NCBI GenBank assembly: GCA_963714875.1
Contig: CAVQQI010000014.1
Span: 1-64,000 of the forward strand
Reading direction: 5' to 3'
Source: JBAOHV01 sp963714875
GTDB lineage: Bacteria > Actinomycetota > Acidimicrobiia > Acidimicrobiales > Microtrichaceae
Length of the DNA: 64,000 nt
Below are positions 8,794 to 17,526 of the stretch, one piece after another. The notes beneath the pieces are model-generated. The model saw only the letters and a program-made list of their open reading frames with translations, had not been told where the DNA came from and did not search any database. Position 1 is the stretch's first letter; each line of letters begins with the position of its first letter. The position numbers and the translations under genes were made by a program.

Positions 8794-10088
8794 CCGAAGC
8801 TCTTCAGTGCTCGCCAGCTCTGCGAGGCGACCTCGCGCAGCTTCAGGTTGTTGCGCCGGATCTCGGACCACACGATCTTGGACACCCCAGGCTTCGGGTC
8901 GGGATTGGTGACGGTGAACATCTGCTCGACCACCCCACACGCCAGCGCGGGGAGCTGGCGTTGGGCCAGGTCGCTCATGACCAGGTGCGGGGCATCGCGG
9001 AGCTTGCGGTGGTCCTTCAGCACGAAGCTCGACTCGAGACGCGACCGGTACCCCTCGAGCCCCGCGGCGGAGGTGTCACCGCGTCGGACCGCGCCGACCG
9101 CGGCTCGTCCCGCTGCGGCGCCGCTGCCGATCGCGAAGTTGACACCCTCGAGCCAGATGCCCGCTGCCAGGCACATCGCCGCGGCGTCGCCCGCGACGAG
9201 CATCCCGTCGGTGATCAGCTCGGGCATCATGTCGTAGCCCGCCTCGGGGATGACGTGCGCCGAGTACTCCTTGACCTCGCCACCGTCGACCAGCGGCGCG
9301 ATGGCGGGATGCGACTTCAGCTCGGCGATCCGGTCCTCGGGTCGACGACCGCTCGCTGCGAGCTTCGGCAGGCTCAGCACCAGCCCGACCGAGAGGCTCT
9401 CGGCGTTGGTGTAGAGGAAACCGCCACCGGGGACGTCGCCGGTGCAGCCGAGGATCTCGAAGTCGACGCCGTGGTCGCCCCGCACCCCGAAGCGGTCGTC
9501 GATGACGTCCCGGGGCAGCGCGATGGTCTCCTTGACCCCCAGGGTGAAGTTCTCTGCCCCACCGTGGTGGTACATCCCGGCTTCCTTCGCCAGGAACGAG
9601 TTCACCCCGTCGCATGCGATCACCACCTCGGCGGTCAGTTCACCGTCGGGGCGGTCGGTGCGCACGCCGACGACGCGGTCGCCGTCGCGCAGCAGACCGG
9701 TCGCGGTCGTGGAGCACACCAACGTCGCGCCGCGTGCTTCGGCGACGCCGGCGAGCCAGGCGTCGAAGTCCGGCCGGTAGGCAGTGGCGCCGTTGTAGGG
9801 CGGGTGCCCCCACGCATCGGAGCGGTAGTCGACGGTCAACGCCCGGTTGCCGTCCATGATCATCGTGGAACGACGGGTGACCCATCGCTGGATCGGTGCC
9901 TGCTCCCACCAGTTCGGCACGAGGGTGTCGAGGATGCGCCCGTAGACCACACCGCCGTACATGTTCTTCGAGCCCGGGTACGGGCCGCGTTCGAGCAGGC
10001 AGACGGACCGGCCGGCGTCGGCGACCTCGATCGCGGCGGCTGCGCCGGCAGGTCCGGCGCCCACGACGATGACGTCGAAATCAGGCAT
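8790..10088 (-). CDS. FixC-like FAD-dependent ETF:quinone oxidoreductase
   Basis: 432 aa. An N-terminal dinucleotide-binding motif VVGAGPAGAAAAIEVADAG (residues 7-25) is followed by an acidic strand end (CLLERG). The second FAD signature is GMLVAGDAAAMCLAA near residue 310. The middle contains FixC-type NMYGGVVYGR. FixC/ETF-QO accepts electrons from ETF and hands them, with the FixX ferredoxin, to quinone. It overlaps ETF-alpha by eight bases and the FixX-like gene by four, so the three are co-translated. Within this locus it probably re-oxidises the mycofactocin-linked electron chain. That role is inferred from context. Confidence 0.85.
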   Translation of the reverse strand: MPDFDVIVVGAGPAGAAAAIEVADAGRSVCLLERGPYPGSKNMYGGVVYGRILDTLVPNWWEQAPIQRWVTRRSTMIMDGNRALTVDYRSDAWGHPPYNGATAYRPDFDAWLAGVAEARGATLVCSTTATGLLRDGDRVVGVRTDRPDGELTAEVVIACDGVNSFLAKEAGMYHHGGAENFTLGVKETIALPRDVIDDRFGVRGDHGVDFEILGCTGDVPGGGFLYTNAESLSVGLVLSLPKLAASGRRPEDRIAELKSHPAIAPLVDGGEVKEYSAHVIPEAGYDMMPELITDGMLVAGDAAAMCLAAGIWLEGVNFAIGSGAAAGRAAVGAVRRGDTSAAGLEGYRSRLESSFVLKDHRKLRDAPHLVMSDLAQRQLPALACGVVEQMFTVTNPDPKPGVSKIVWSEIRRNNLKLREVASQSWRALKSFG

Positions 10089-11094
10089 CAGCACCCACCC
10101 CCGGATGCGGCGTCGGTCCGGCCGACGAGCCGGGTGCCGCGCGCAGACCCAGCAGCTCGGCGAGCGCGTCGAGCGTCTGGTTCGCATCCGCCACCACGGC
10201 CAGGTCCGCGAGCTCCATCATCGGGCAGTACCGATCGGTGTTGACGCTGATGATGTGGCTCGGATCGCCCAGGCCAGCGGTGTGCTGCACCGCACCCGAG
10301 ATGCCGAACGCCAGGTACAGCTGCGGGTCGACCACGACGCCGGTGGTGCCGATCTGACGGCTGTGCTCGATCCACCCACGGTCGGTGATCACCCGCGTCG
10401 CGCCCATCGACGCATCCAGCGCGGCGGCGACGTCGCCGAGCTGGGAGAACCGCTCCGCCGAGTCCAGACCGGCGCCCCCGCCCAGGATGCGGGGCGCCTC
10501 GGACAGGTCCATCGTGGACACGTCCGGGCCCACCAGTGCGTCCACCGTGGCGTCGACCGCGATCGACGAGGCAGCGGGTGACGAGCCAGCGGTCGACGAA
10601 CCAACGGCGGACACCATCGCCGGCTCGACGCGCTCGGGCCGGGGGGCCGGGGCGTCGGACCTCACCACCGAACGCACGCCGGGCTGCAGTGTCACGACCG
10701 CGGGCCCGGTCAGGGAGTGCTCGGCCAGCACGCGACCGCCCTGTGCGATGGTGGTCACCGAGTGCTCGTCCAGCTCCATCGCCCCGGCGAACAGCGGGCG
10801 TTCCAGCACCGCGGCCAGGCGTGGGGCGAGATCCCGCCCATCCGGGGATGCGGGCAGCACCAGCAGCGTCTCGGCGGCGACGAGCGGCGCGATCTGCTCG
10901 GCCCACGCGGCGGGAGCGAACCCCTCGGTGTCCCAGATGCGCACCTCGGTGGCCACCCCGGCAAGCTCTTCGGCAGCCGCAGCGGCGCCCTCACCGACGA
11001 CCAGCACCCGGCCGCCGGCCTCGGCGACCGCCTCGGCTCCGCCCGACGGCAGCGTTGCGGCGCGCACCACCACGATCGCGAGCAGGGACGTCAT
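10081..11094 (-). CDS. Mycofactocin-associated electron transfer flavoprotein alpha subunit
   Basis: 337 aa. The C-terminal FAD domain is clear: LGGGAGLDSAERFSQLGDVAAALDASMGATRVITDRGW, then IGTTGVVVDPQLYLAFGISGAVQHTAG and ISVNTD, all ETF-alpha signatures. The N-terminal domain (1-190) is divergent and alanine-rich. ATG 11094 gives MTSLLAIVV, the expected first strand, and a second ATG 24 bp upstream is less likely. The stop overlaps the start of the FixC-like gene. It pairs with the ETF-beta encoded at 7517-8485 to form the soluble electron carrier of this cluster. Confidence 0.85.
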   Translation of the reverse strand: MTSLLAIVVVRAATLPSGGAEAVAEAGGRVLVVGEGAAAAAEELAGVATEVRIWDTEGFAPAAWAEQIAPLVAAETLLVLPASPDGRDLAPRLAAVLERPLFAGAMELDEHSVTTIAQGGRVLAEHSLTGPAVVTLQPGVRSVVRSDAPAPRPERVEPAMVSAVGSSTAGSSPAASSIAVDATVDALVGPDVSTMDLSEAPRILGGGAGLDSAERFSQLGDVAAALDASMGATRVITDRGWIEHSRQIGTTGVVVDPQLYLAFGISGAVQHTAGLGDPSHIISVNTDRYCPMMELADLAVVADANQTLDALAELLGLRAAPGSSAGPTPHPGVGADA

Positions 11095-11182
11095 GGCGTG
11101 CACGGTACCTCCCGGCATCGGCGCAGCCCCAACGGCCCCCGGTCCTCCGACCGGCAGGGGTGCGGCGCCCGCCGGAGCACGC

Positions 11183-13156
11183 TCAGGCGGGTACCGCCGC
11201 GCGGTCCGCGGCCGGGATCGCGGCGCCGGCAGCCTCGCCGTCGATCACCGCGGCATGCGCCCGACGTGGGGCGATCGCGTCGCCGACACGCACGACGTCG
11301 ATCCCACGCCCGGCCAGCTCCAGGTAGAGCTCCTCGACCGGGTCCGACGGAACCGCCAGCACGCACCAGTCGGGGGTTCGCACCCGATCGGTGCCCGTCG
11401 GGTGGTGCTGGAACACCACCGACCGTCCGTCGACCGACATCGGCACGCAGTCGGTGGTCTGCACGATGCCCTTCGAGCTGGCGCGGATCCACCAGTTCTC
11501 CATGTCCAAGGTGATGCCGAGGTCCTGACCCACGACCATGCCCGGGGTGATCACCTCGACCTCGCAGCCACGGTCGGCCAGCAGCTCCGCGACCGAGGTC
11601 GCGTGATGGAAACCGATCTCGTCGATCACCAGCACCGATCCGGTCGGGTGGGCACTCCCGTCGAGCACGTCGCGCACGTCGACGATCCACTCCGCGTCGC
11701 CCGGTGCCCAGTACGGCCGCGCCGGGCGCGACCCGGTGGCCACCACCACCGTGTCGGGGCGGCGTCGTTCGACCTCGTCCGCGGTGACGTCGACGCCGAA
11801 CTCGAACTCGACGCCCAGCCGTCGGCACTCGTGCAGCTGGTTGCGCACCAGGTCGCCGAACTCGGCGCGGTTGGGCACCGACGCCGCCAGCAGGACCTGT
11901 CCGCCGGCCGCGGCGTCGCGTTCGCAGACCGTCACGCGGTGGCCGTTTCGCGCCGCGGCGATCGCCGCCTGCATCCCCGCCGGTCCGGCGCCGACCACCA
12001 GGACCCGCCGGCCGAGCGTGACGGGCCTGGACTCGCCCACGCCGAGTGCTTCACGACCCGTTGCGGGGTTCTCGATGCAGCCCAGCCAGCGGTTCAGTCC
12101 CATGCGACCGACGCACTCCTGGTTGCACGACAAGCACAGGCGGGTGTCATCGGTGAAGCCCCCACGGGCCTTGCGGGCGAAGTCCGGATCCGCGATCTGA
12201 CCACGCACCACACCGACCAGGTCGCAGTGCCCCTCGGCCAGGGCCCGCTCGGCCTGGAGCGGGTCCTTGAAACGTCCGACACCGACGACCGGCAGCTCCA
12301 CCACCTCACGGATCGCCGCGGGGATGAACATGGCGTAACCGGGCGGGATGTGCATCGATGCCTCGATCATGAACAGCGATGCCGTCGCGACCCCGATCGA
12401 GGTGTTGATGTAGTCGACGTGGCCGGTCGCCTCCACCATCTGCGCGACCTGGACCGCCTCGTCGATCGTCGTGCCGCCCTCGATCAGCTCGTCACCGCAG
12501 AGGCGCACGCCCAGGGCCAGGTCGGGGCCGATCTCGGCTCGAACCGCCGCCACGATCTGGAGCAGGAGCCGGGCGCGGTTGGCCAGGGTGCCGCCGAAGT
12601 CGTCGGTGCGACGGTTGGTGGCGGGTGAGAGGAACCCCCGCACGATCGACGAGTGCGAGCACTGCAGCTCGATCCCGTCGAAGCCACCCTCGGCGCAGTG
12701 CCCGGCCACCAGCGCATAGGACGCGACGATCTCGGCGATCTCTGCGTGGTCGATGGCCTTGGGCACCTCGCGGAACAGCGGGTCGGCGACCGCCGAGGGT
12801 GCCCACACCGGCAGCCGCGAGTACATCGAGCTGGCCTGGCCGCCGTTGTGGTTGATCTGGGCGAAGATCGGCACGCGGTGACGGTGGACCGCCTCGGTCA
12901 TCCGGCGGTAGCCGGCGATGACCTCGCGGTTGAAACCGTGGATGAGCTTCTCGTAGGGCCAGTCCGTGGGGTGGGTCGAGTGCTCCTCGGTGATGATGAG
13001 CCCCGCACCGCCCTCGGCACGCGCCGCGTAGTAGGCGGCGTGCTGCTCGGTCGGGAGTCCGTCCTCGGCGTAGTTGGTGAGGTGCGCGGAGAACACGATC
13101 CGGTTGCGGACCGTCACGGGTCCGAGTTGCAGGGGCGACCACAGCAGCTCGCTCAT
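11183..13156 (-). CDS. Mycofactocin system FadH/OYE family oxidoreductase 2
   Basis: 657 aa, the usual length for 2,4-dienoyl-CoA-reductase-like enzymes. An OYE TIM barrel (about 1-330, LQLGPVTVRNRIVFSAH) binds FMN. A 4Fe-4S site follows near residue 345 (CLSCNQECVGRMGLNRWLGC). A FAD domain begins VLVVGAGPAGMQAAIAAARNG and is followed by an NAD(P)-binding region. It matches the FadH/OYE type repeatedly found beside mft genes. The substrate is unknown; an enone or dienoyl-CoA is likely by family. It lies 88 bp upstream of ETF-alpha in the same orientation, which suggests it feeds or draws on the ETF set. Confidence 0.85.
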   Translation of the reverse strand: MSELLWSPLQLGPVTVRNRIVFSAHLTNYAEDGLPTEQHAAYYAARAEGGAGLIITEEHSTHPTDWPYEKLIHGFNREVIAGYRRMTEAVHRHRVPIFAQINHNGGQASSMYSRLPVWAPSAVADPLFREVPKAIDHAEIAEIVASYALVAGHCAEGGFDGIELQCSHSSIVRGFLSPATNRRTDDFGGTLANRARLLLQIVAAVRAEIGPDLALGVRLCGDELIEGGTTIDEAVQVAQMVEATGHVDYINTSIGVATASLFMIEASMHIPPGYAMFIPAAIREVVELPVVGVGRFKDPLQAERALAEGHCDLVGVVRGQIADPDFARKARGGFTDDTRLCLSCNQECVGRMGLNRWLGCIENPATGREALGVGESRPVTLGRRVLVVGAGPAGMQAAIAAARNGHRVTVCERDAAAGGQVLLAASVPNRAEFGDLVRNQLHECRRLGVEFEFGVDVTADEVERRRPDTVVVATGSRPARPYWAPGDAEWIVDVRDVLDGSAHPTGSVLVIDEIGFHHATSVAELLADRGCEVEVITPGMVVGQDLGITLDMENWWIRASSKGIVQTTDCVPMSVDGRSVVFQHHPTGTDRVRTPDWCVLAVPSDPVEELYLELAGRGIDVVRVGDAIAPRRAHAAVIDGEAAGAAIPAADRAAVPA

Positions 13157-13230
13157 GGCGTCAACCTACGCCCGCGGCCCAACGACTCCGAATCAGCCGA
13201 TGCCTGCGCGGGGCTGCCGGGCCCGCAGCC

Positions 13231-13623
13231 TCAGGCTGCGGGTCGACGACGACCGACGATGACCGCGGTGGCCACACCGGCGACCGAAGAGACCGCCGCG
13301 GCGGAACCGCCGGCGATCGCAGCAACCCGACCCCACAGGACGTGGCCCTTGCTGCCGTCGATCAGTTCGCTCACCTTGCGCTGCGAGTCGACCAGGACGT
13401 CGCCGATCGGTTCGAGACCGAAGCTGACCAGCTTTCCCTTGTGGACGTGGCCGAACATGCCACCCGGCAGGGCGACCGCGACGTCGTCGTGGCGCCGGAA
13501 GACCGAGTTGGCCGAGTTCGCCATGTCGATCGCGTTCTGGATCGTGCGTTCGAGCACCGCGCCGGCAGAGTTCATCGTGTCGGTCAGCCTGCTGACCGGC
13601 GCAGTTTCCATCGTGGTTGCCAT
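13231..13623 (-). CDS. Small protein with C-terminal membrane segment, unknown function
   Basis: 130 aa. Residues about 1-95 form an amphipathic, mostly helical region (RLTDTMNSAGAVLERTIQNA, DVLVDSQRKVSELID). It is followed by a hydrophobic segment VAAIAGGSAAAVSSVAGVATAVIVG and a basic tail GRRRPAA, the orientation of a tail-anchored protein. No family is recognised. The gene lies between the two OYE-type oxidoreductases on the same strand, preceded by a purine-rich AGGAGG-like ribosome site. It may recruit cluster enzymes to the membrane, but this is only a guess from position. Confidence 0.55.
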   Translation of the reverse strand: MATTMETAPVSRLTDTMNSAGAVLERTIQNAIDMANSANSVFRRHDDVAVALPGGMFGHVHKGKLVSFGLEPIGDVLVDSQRKVSELIDGSKGHVLWGRVAAIAGGSAAAVSSVAGVATAVIVGRRRPAA

Positions 13624-13760
13624 GGTGTTGCCTCCTGTGCGGCACCGTTGCCGCGCTCCCCCGAACGCCGCCCCGCGACGTCAGGGTAACCACAGTCAGC
13701 CACAGGTCAACCCGCAATGCCAGCCGGGCTGTCGCCACCTGAGTGTTTCGCAGGTCGGGT

Positions 13761-15744
13761 TCAGCCGAGCGCGAGCGCCGCGCGACGTCCTTCGAGGATG
13801 GCGTCATGGATGGAGCGGGGCGCCACGCAGTCCCCGACGCGCTGCACGTGCAGGTCGTCGTGCGCGCTGAGCTCGTCCCAGAGCGACTCGTCGGGCAGTC
13901 GGTGCCCCGCATCGACGACCGCGACCACCGCCAGGTCGTGGCGTGCCGCGGTGAAGCGGTCCTCGAGGGTCGCCGTTGCCTTCTTCACCGCTCGCAGCAG
14001 CGAGCGACGATGCAGCTCGACCCCTGCCTGCTGCAGCCGGGCGTTCGCGGGGGCCAGGTCGCCGGATCGTGCCAGCTCGTTGCCCACCACGTTGTCCGGA
14101 GTCGCCAGGTGCACCTGGCGGCCCGTCGCGGCCAGCAGCTCGGCGACCGAGACCCCGATGGGCCCACCGATCGGATCCCAGATGAGCACCGGTCCCATCG
14201 GGCAGCACCGAGGGGTCGTCCAGGACCGCTGCCGCGGGCAGCACCGTCGCAGCTCTGGTGACGTCGTAGTCGCGTCGTCCCGGCATGCCACCGGTGGCGA
14301 CGATCAGGTGCGCGCCGGGGGTGGTCAGCTCGCCCGGGGTGCATCGGTGGTCGGTGACCATCTCGACGCCCAGCACCCGGCACTCCTGCTCGAGCCAGTC
14401 GACCAACAGCCCCAATCGCTCCCACCCGGGGCCCTGTGCTGCGGTCCGCACCATGCCGCCGAACCTGCCGGACGCCTCGATGAGCCGCACTCGATGGCCA
14501 CGCGATGCCGCCACCCTGGCCGCCTCGAGCCCGCCGGGTCCGCCACCCACCACCGTGAGATCGACCGGGTGCAGTGCGGTCCCGGCAACCGGCTCGTCCT
14601 CGGTCTCGTGGCCGGCGGACGGGTCACCGGTCGACGACACGATGGGATTGCGGTTGTCGCGGACCTGGCTCCGCTGGTTCGACAGCGTGCAGGGCCGGAT
14701 CCGCCGAGGCTCCCCCGATGCGACCTTGGCAACCAGGTCGGCATCGCTGATCTGGGCCCGGGTCATCTCGACCGCGTCGGCCATGCCCTCGGAGATCGCC
14801 CGGTGCGCCTGATCGACATCGACGATCGAGCCCTGGGCCACGACCGGTACCCGACCATGGCTGGCCGCCGACACCGCCTCCCGCACCGCTCGGGTCAGTT
14901 CCAGGTTGAACCCCGTGGGGGTGTGGCCGTCGGGACGGGTCGAGGCGACCGAGAAGATCGAGCCACGGACCACCGTGAGCAGATCGATGCGCCTGCTCCC
15001 GTCATCAGCGGCGAACGACGCAGCCAGCTCCGGTGCCTGCTCGGGCGTGATCCCGGCCCATGGTGCGAGCTCGTCGCACGACAGGCGCAGGCCGATCACG
15101 GCGTCGGGGCCCACGGCGTCGCGCACGGCGACCAGCACCTCTCGGGCGAAGCGGGTGCGATCCTCGCCCCACTCGTCGCCACGCTGATTGGTCAGCCCCG
15201 ACAGGAACTGGCGGACCAGGGAGTACTGGCCGGCGTTGATGTCGACCCCGTCGCACCCGGCGCGCACCGCGGCGCGTGCTGCGGCCGCGAACCCGGCGAC
15301 GACCGCATGGATGTCGCGAGCCTCCATCGACTTGGGGACCTCCCGGCTGTTGACCTCGGGCACACGCGACGGCGCCCAGAGCTCCCGTTGGTTCCAGTGC
15401 GAGGTGCCCTGTCCCCCGGCGTGGCCGAGCGCGGCGAGCACGAGCGACCCCTCGGCGTGACAGGCCGCGGCGACCTCACCCCAACCGGTCTCGGCGTCGG
15501 ACCACAGCGGCGACCGCTCGTAGGGCCAGTCGGACTGGTGGACCGAGGCCTCCTCGATGGTGATGATCCCGGCTCCGCCCGCCGCACGACGCCGGTAGTA
15601 CGCGACATGCCGATCAGATATCGACCGTCGGCGGCCGAGGTTGGTCTCGTGCGGACCGAACACCACGCGGGTCGGGGCCTCACGGGTGCCGACGCGCAAC
15701 GGTTCGAGCAGCGAAGGATGTGACGGTGCGCCCACGTCTCCCAT
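13761..15744 (-). CDS. Mycofactocin system FadH/OYE family oxidoreductase 1, frame-broken near 14195
   Basis: The first frame (from ATG 15744) encodes an OYE barrel (LLEPLRVGTREAPTRVVFG, AGIITIEEASVHQSDWPYE) and then a FAD motif DLTVVGGGPGGLEAARVAASRG. At about 14195 this frame loses similarity. Homology continues in another frame (VLIWDPIGGPIGVSVAELLA) to a stop at 13761. Removing one G from GGGACC at this point would give LPDGPVLIWDP. The cysteine region reads RPCTLSNQRSQVRDN, so only one of the four 4Fe-4S cysteines remains, unlike the paralogue at 11183-13156. The break is probably a sequence error because its sign matches other breaks in this window; true inactivation cannot be excluded. 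Confidence 0.75.
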
Positions 15745-15765
15745 GCTGCCCCAAAGGTCCGCGAT

Positions 15766-15783
15766 GTCCCGAACCCGCGGGAC
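15766..15783 (-). terminator. Short hairpin after the sulfite-exporter-like gene
   Basis: GTCCCG and CGGGAC form a 6-bp stem with a 6-nt loop, 12 bp past the stop of the TauE/SafE gene in its direction of transcription. No T-run follows, so intrinsic termination is only possible, not shown. Confidence 0.25.
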
Positions 15784-15794
15784 CGCTGGTGAGC

Positions 15795-16760
15795 TCAGCC
15801 GACGATCGCGACGAGCGCAGTGATGCCGGTGTAGAGCGCCACACCGACGAGCAGAACGACGAAGGCGCCGGTGAGCCTGCGAGCATCGATGCGCCCGGCG
15901 ATCCGGCCGCCGACGATCGTGCCGGCCACCGCGGTGACCAGGAACGGCGCGGCGTCGGCCCACTCGATCGTGCTCGAGCCGGCTCGCATCGCAAGGGCGA
16001 CCGCCGCATTGATCGCGATCACGACCAGTGAGGTCCCCACGGCCTGGGGCATCGTGAACCCGAGTGTCAACACGAGCGCTGGCACGATGACGAATCCACC
16101 GCCCACGCCGAAGAACCCGGTCAGGAGTCCGACGACGGAACCAGCGAGGACGACCTTGACCACCGTCGCGACGTCCCAGCTGGGTCCGACGTCCGCCGGG
16201 CCGGTGGCCTCGGCCACCGGCCCCATCGGAACATCGGTGAGCGGACCGATCGGCGAGCGGTCGCCGGCGGCTGCCCCAGCGTCTGAAGTGACGCCGGCGG
16301 CCGGAGCGGTCACGGACGAAGTGCCCGCGGACGCGGCGGTGGACGCAGATCGCACGGATGGAACTGCGGCGTCAGCGGGCTCGACATCCGCCGGCTCAGC
16401 CCGGCGACTCCGCCGCAACATGGCGGCACCCGCGACGATCATGAATCCGCTGAATGCGAGCAGGAGCACGTCGCCGTCGACGCCGCCGTTCAGCGTCGTG
16501 CCGACGAAGCTCCCTCCGACGCCCGCCAGGCCGAACAGCACCCCGGCACCCATGCGCACGTTGCCGTTGCGCCAGTGCGGAATCACCCCGACCATCGCGG
16601 CGAACCCCACGACCAGCAAGCTGGTCGCCGTGGCAGCCTGCGGGGACTCACCCACGCCGTAGACCAGGGCCGGCACAGCCAGGATCGAGCCTCCGCCACC
16701 AAGGGCACCGAGGCTCAGGCCGACAAGGAACCCCAGCGGACTGGCGAGCAGGGCCCGCAC
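15795..16760 (-). CDS. TauE/SafE family sulfite exporter-like membrane protein
   Basis: 321 aa. Two half-repeats of about four membrane segments each carry the family's glycine-rich signatures: FLVGLSLGALGGGGSILAVPALVY at the start and VVGLLTGFFGVGGGFVIVPALVLTLGF near residue 215. A loop of about 85 residues rich in Ala, Pro and Asp separates the halves, longer than usual. The family moves sulfite, sulfoacetate or related organosulfur anions out of the cell. The stop of the rhodanese gene is immediately before this start, and a persulfide-dioxygenase-type gene precedes that. The three therefore form a sulfur-oxidation and export unit. Confidence 0.8.
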   Translation of the reverse strand: MRALLASPLGFLVGLSLGALGGGGSILAVPALVYGVGESPQAATATSLLVVGFAAMVGVIPHWRNGNVRMGAGVLFGLAGVGGSFVGTTLNGGVDGDVLLLAFSGFMIVAGAAMLRRSRRAEPADVEPADAAVPSVRSASTAASAGTSSVTAPAAGVTSDAGAAAGDRSPIGPLTDVPMGPVAEATGPADVGPSWDVATVVKVVLAGSVVGLLTGFFGVGGGFVIVPALVLTLGFTMPQAVGTSLVVIAINAAVALAMRAGSSTIEWADAAPFLVTAVAGTIVGGRIAGRIDARRLTGAFVVLLVGVALYTGITALVAIVG

Positions 16761-16761
16761 G

Positions 16762-17427
16762 TCAGCTCGCGATTCCGGTGACGGCCCCCGAGCCCGAGCC
16801 CGAGGACGCGGTCAGCTCGGCCACGATCCGGTCGACGTCGCAGGAGTCGTCGCGGTTGTAGGGCAGCTTGGCCAGCGCCATGCCCATCGCACAGGTGTCG
16901 GTCAACGCCGCGAACGTGAGGCCGCCGCCGACGGCGCCCGAGACGAATCGAGCCTTCGGCCACTTCAGGCTCACGAGGATCCCACCGAGCACGATCGAGC
17001 CGGCGACCAGGCGGACCTGGCGCTCCAGTGCCCACTTCTCCGAGCCCCGGCGCACCTCGCGACGGCCGTCGTCCCACGCCTCCATGCCGCCGTGCAGCAC
17101 GTGCACGTTGGCCATCCCCGCCGCCGCCAGGCGCTGCTCTGCCTGTCGCGCCCGGTTGCCCGTGCGGCAGATGACCACCACCGGCATCTCCAGGTGGCGC
17201 TGCAGTTCATGGGAGTGCTCGGCGAGGGTGTCCAGGGGGACGTTGTAGGCCCCGGGGATGTGCGCGGTGCCGAACTCAGCGGGTGTGCGCACGTCGAGCA
17301 GCCGCAGGTCGATGTCGGCCTCGAGCAGCTCATCGAGTGCGACCGCATCCAGGTGCGCGGGGATGGACGGTTCGCCGGAGTTGGCGTCGGTCGTGCTCGG
17401 AGGTACGGAGGAGATGGTCGAGGTCAT
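16762..17427 (-). CDS. Rhodanese domain protein with DUF2892-type membrane region
   Basis: 221 aa. A rhodanese domain spans residues about 25-130 (LLDVRTPAEFGTAHIPGAYNVPLD) with active loop VVICRTGNRAR containing the catalytic cysteine. It is followed by a hydrophobic region (RLVAGSIVLGGILVSL, FVSGAVGGGLTFAALTDTCAMGM) of the DUF2892 type that includes a conserved-looking TDTCAMGM cysteine. Such proteins relay sulfane sulfur at the membrane. It is flanked by the MBL/rhodanese gene and the TauE/SafE gene, all on the minus strand and closely spaced. Confidence 0.8.
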   Translation of the reverse strand: MTSTISSVPPSTTDANSGEPSIPAHLDAVALDELLEADIDLRLLDVRTPAEFGTAHIPGAYNVPLDTLAEHSHELQRHLEMPVVVICRTGNRARQAEQRLAAAGMANVHVLHGGMEAWDDGRREVRRGSEKWALERQVRLVAGSIVLGGILVSLKWPKARFVSGAVGGGLTFAALTDTCAMGMALAKLPYNRDDSCDVDRIVAELTASSGSGSGAVTGIAS

Positions 17428-17526
17428 TGGTGTGGTCCAGTTCTGGTCGGGGGCCGGGACGGCCCGGGGGAAACGGTCCGGCGGTCTCGTGGGGTGGGAC
17501 GGGTGGTACGGACGGGACTGCGACGG

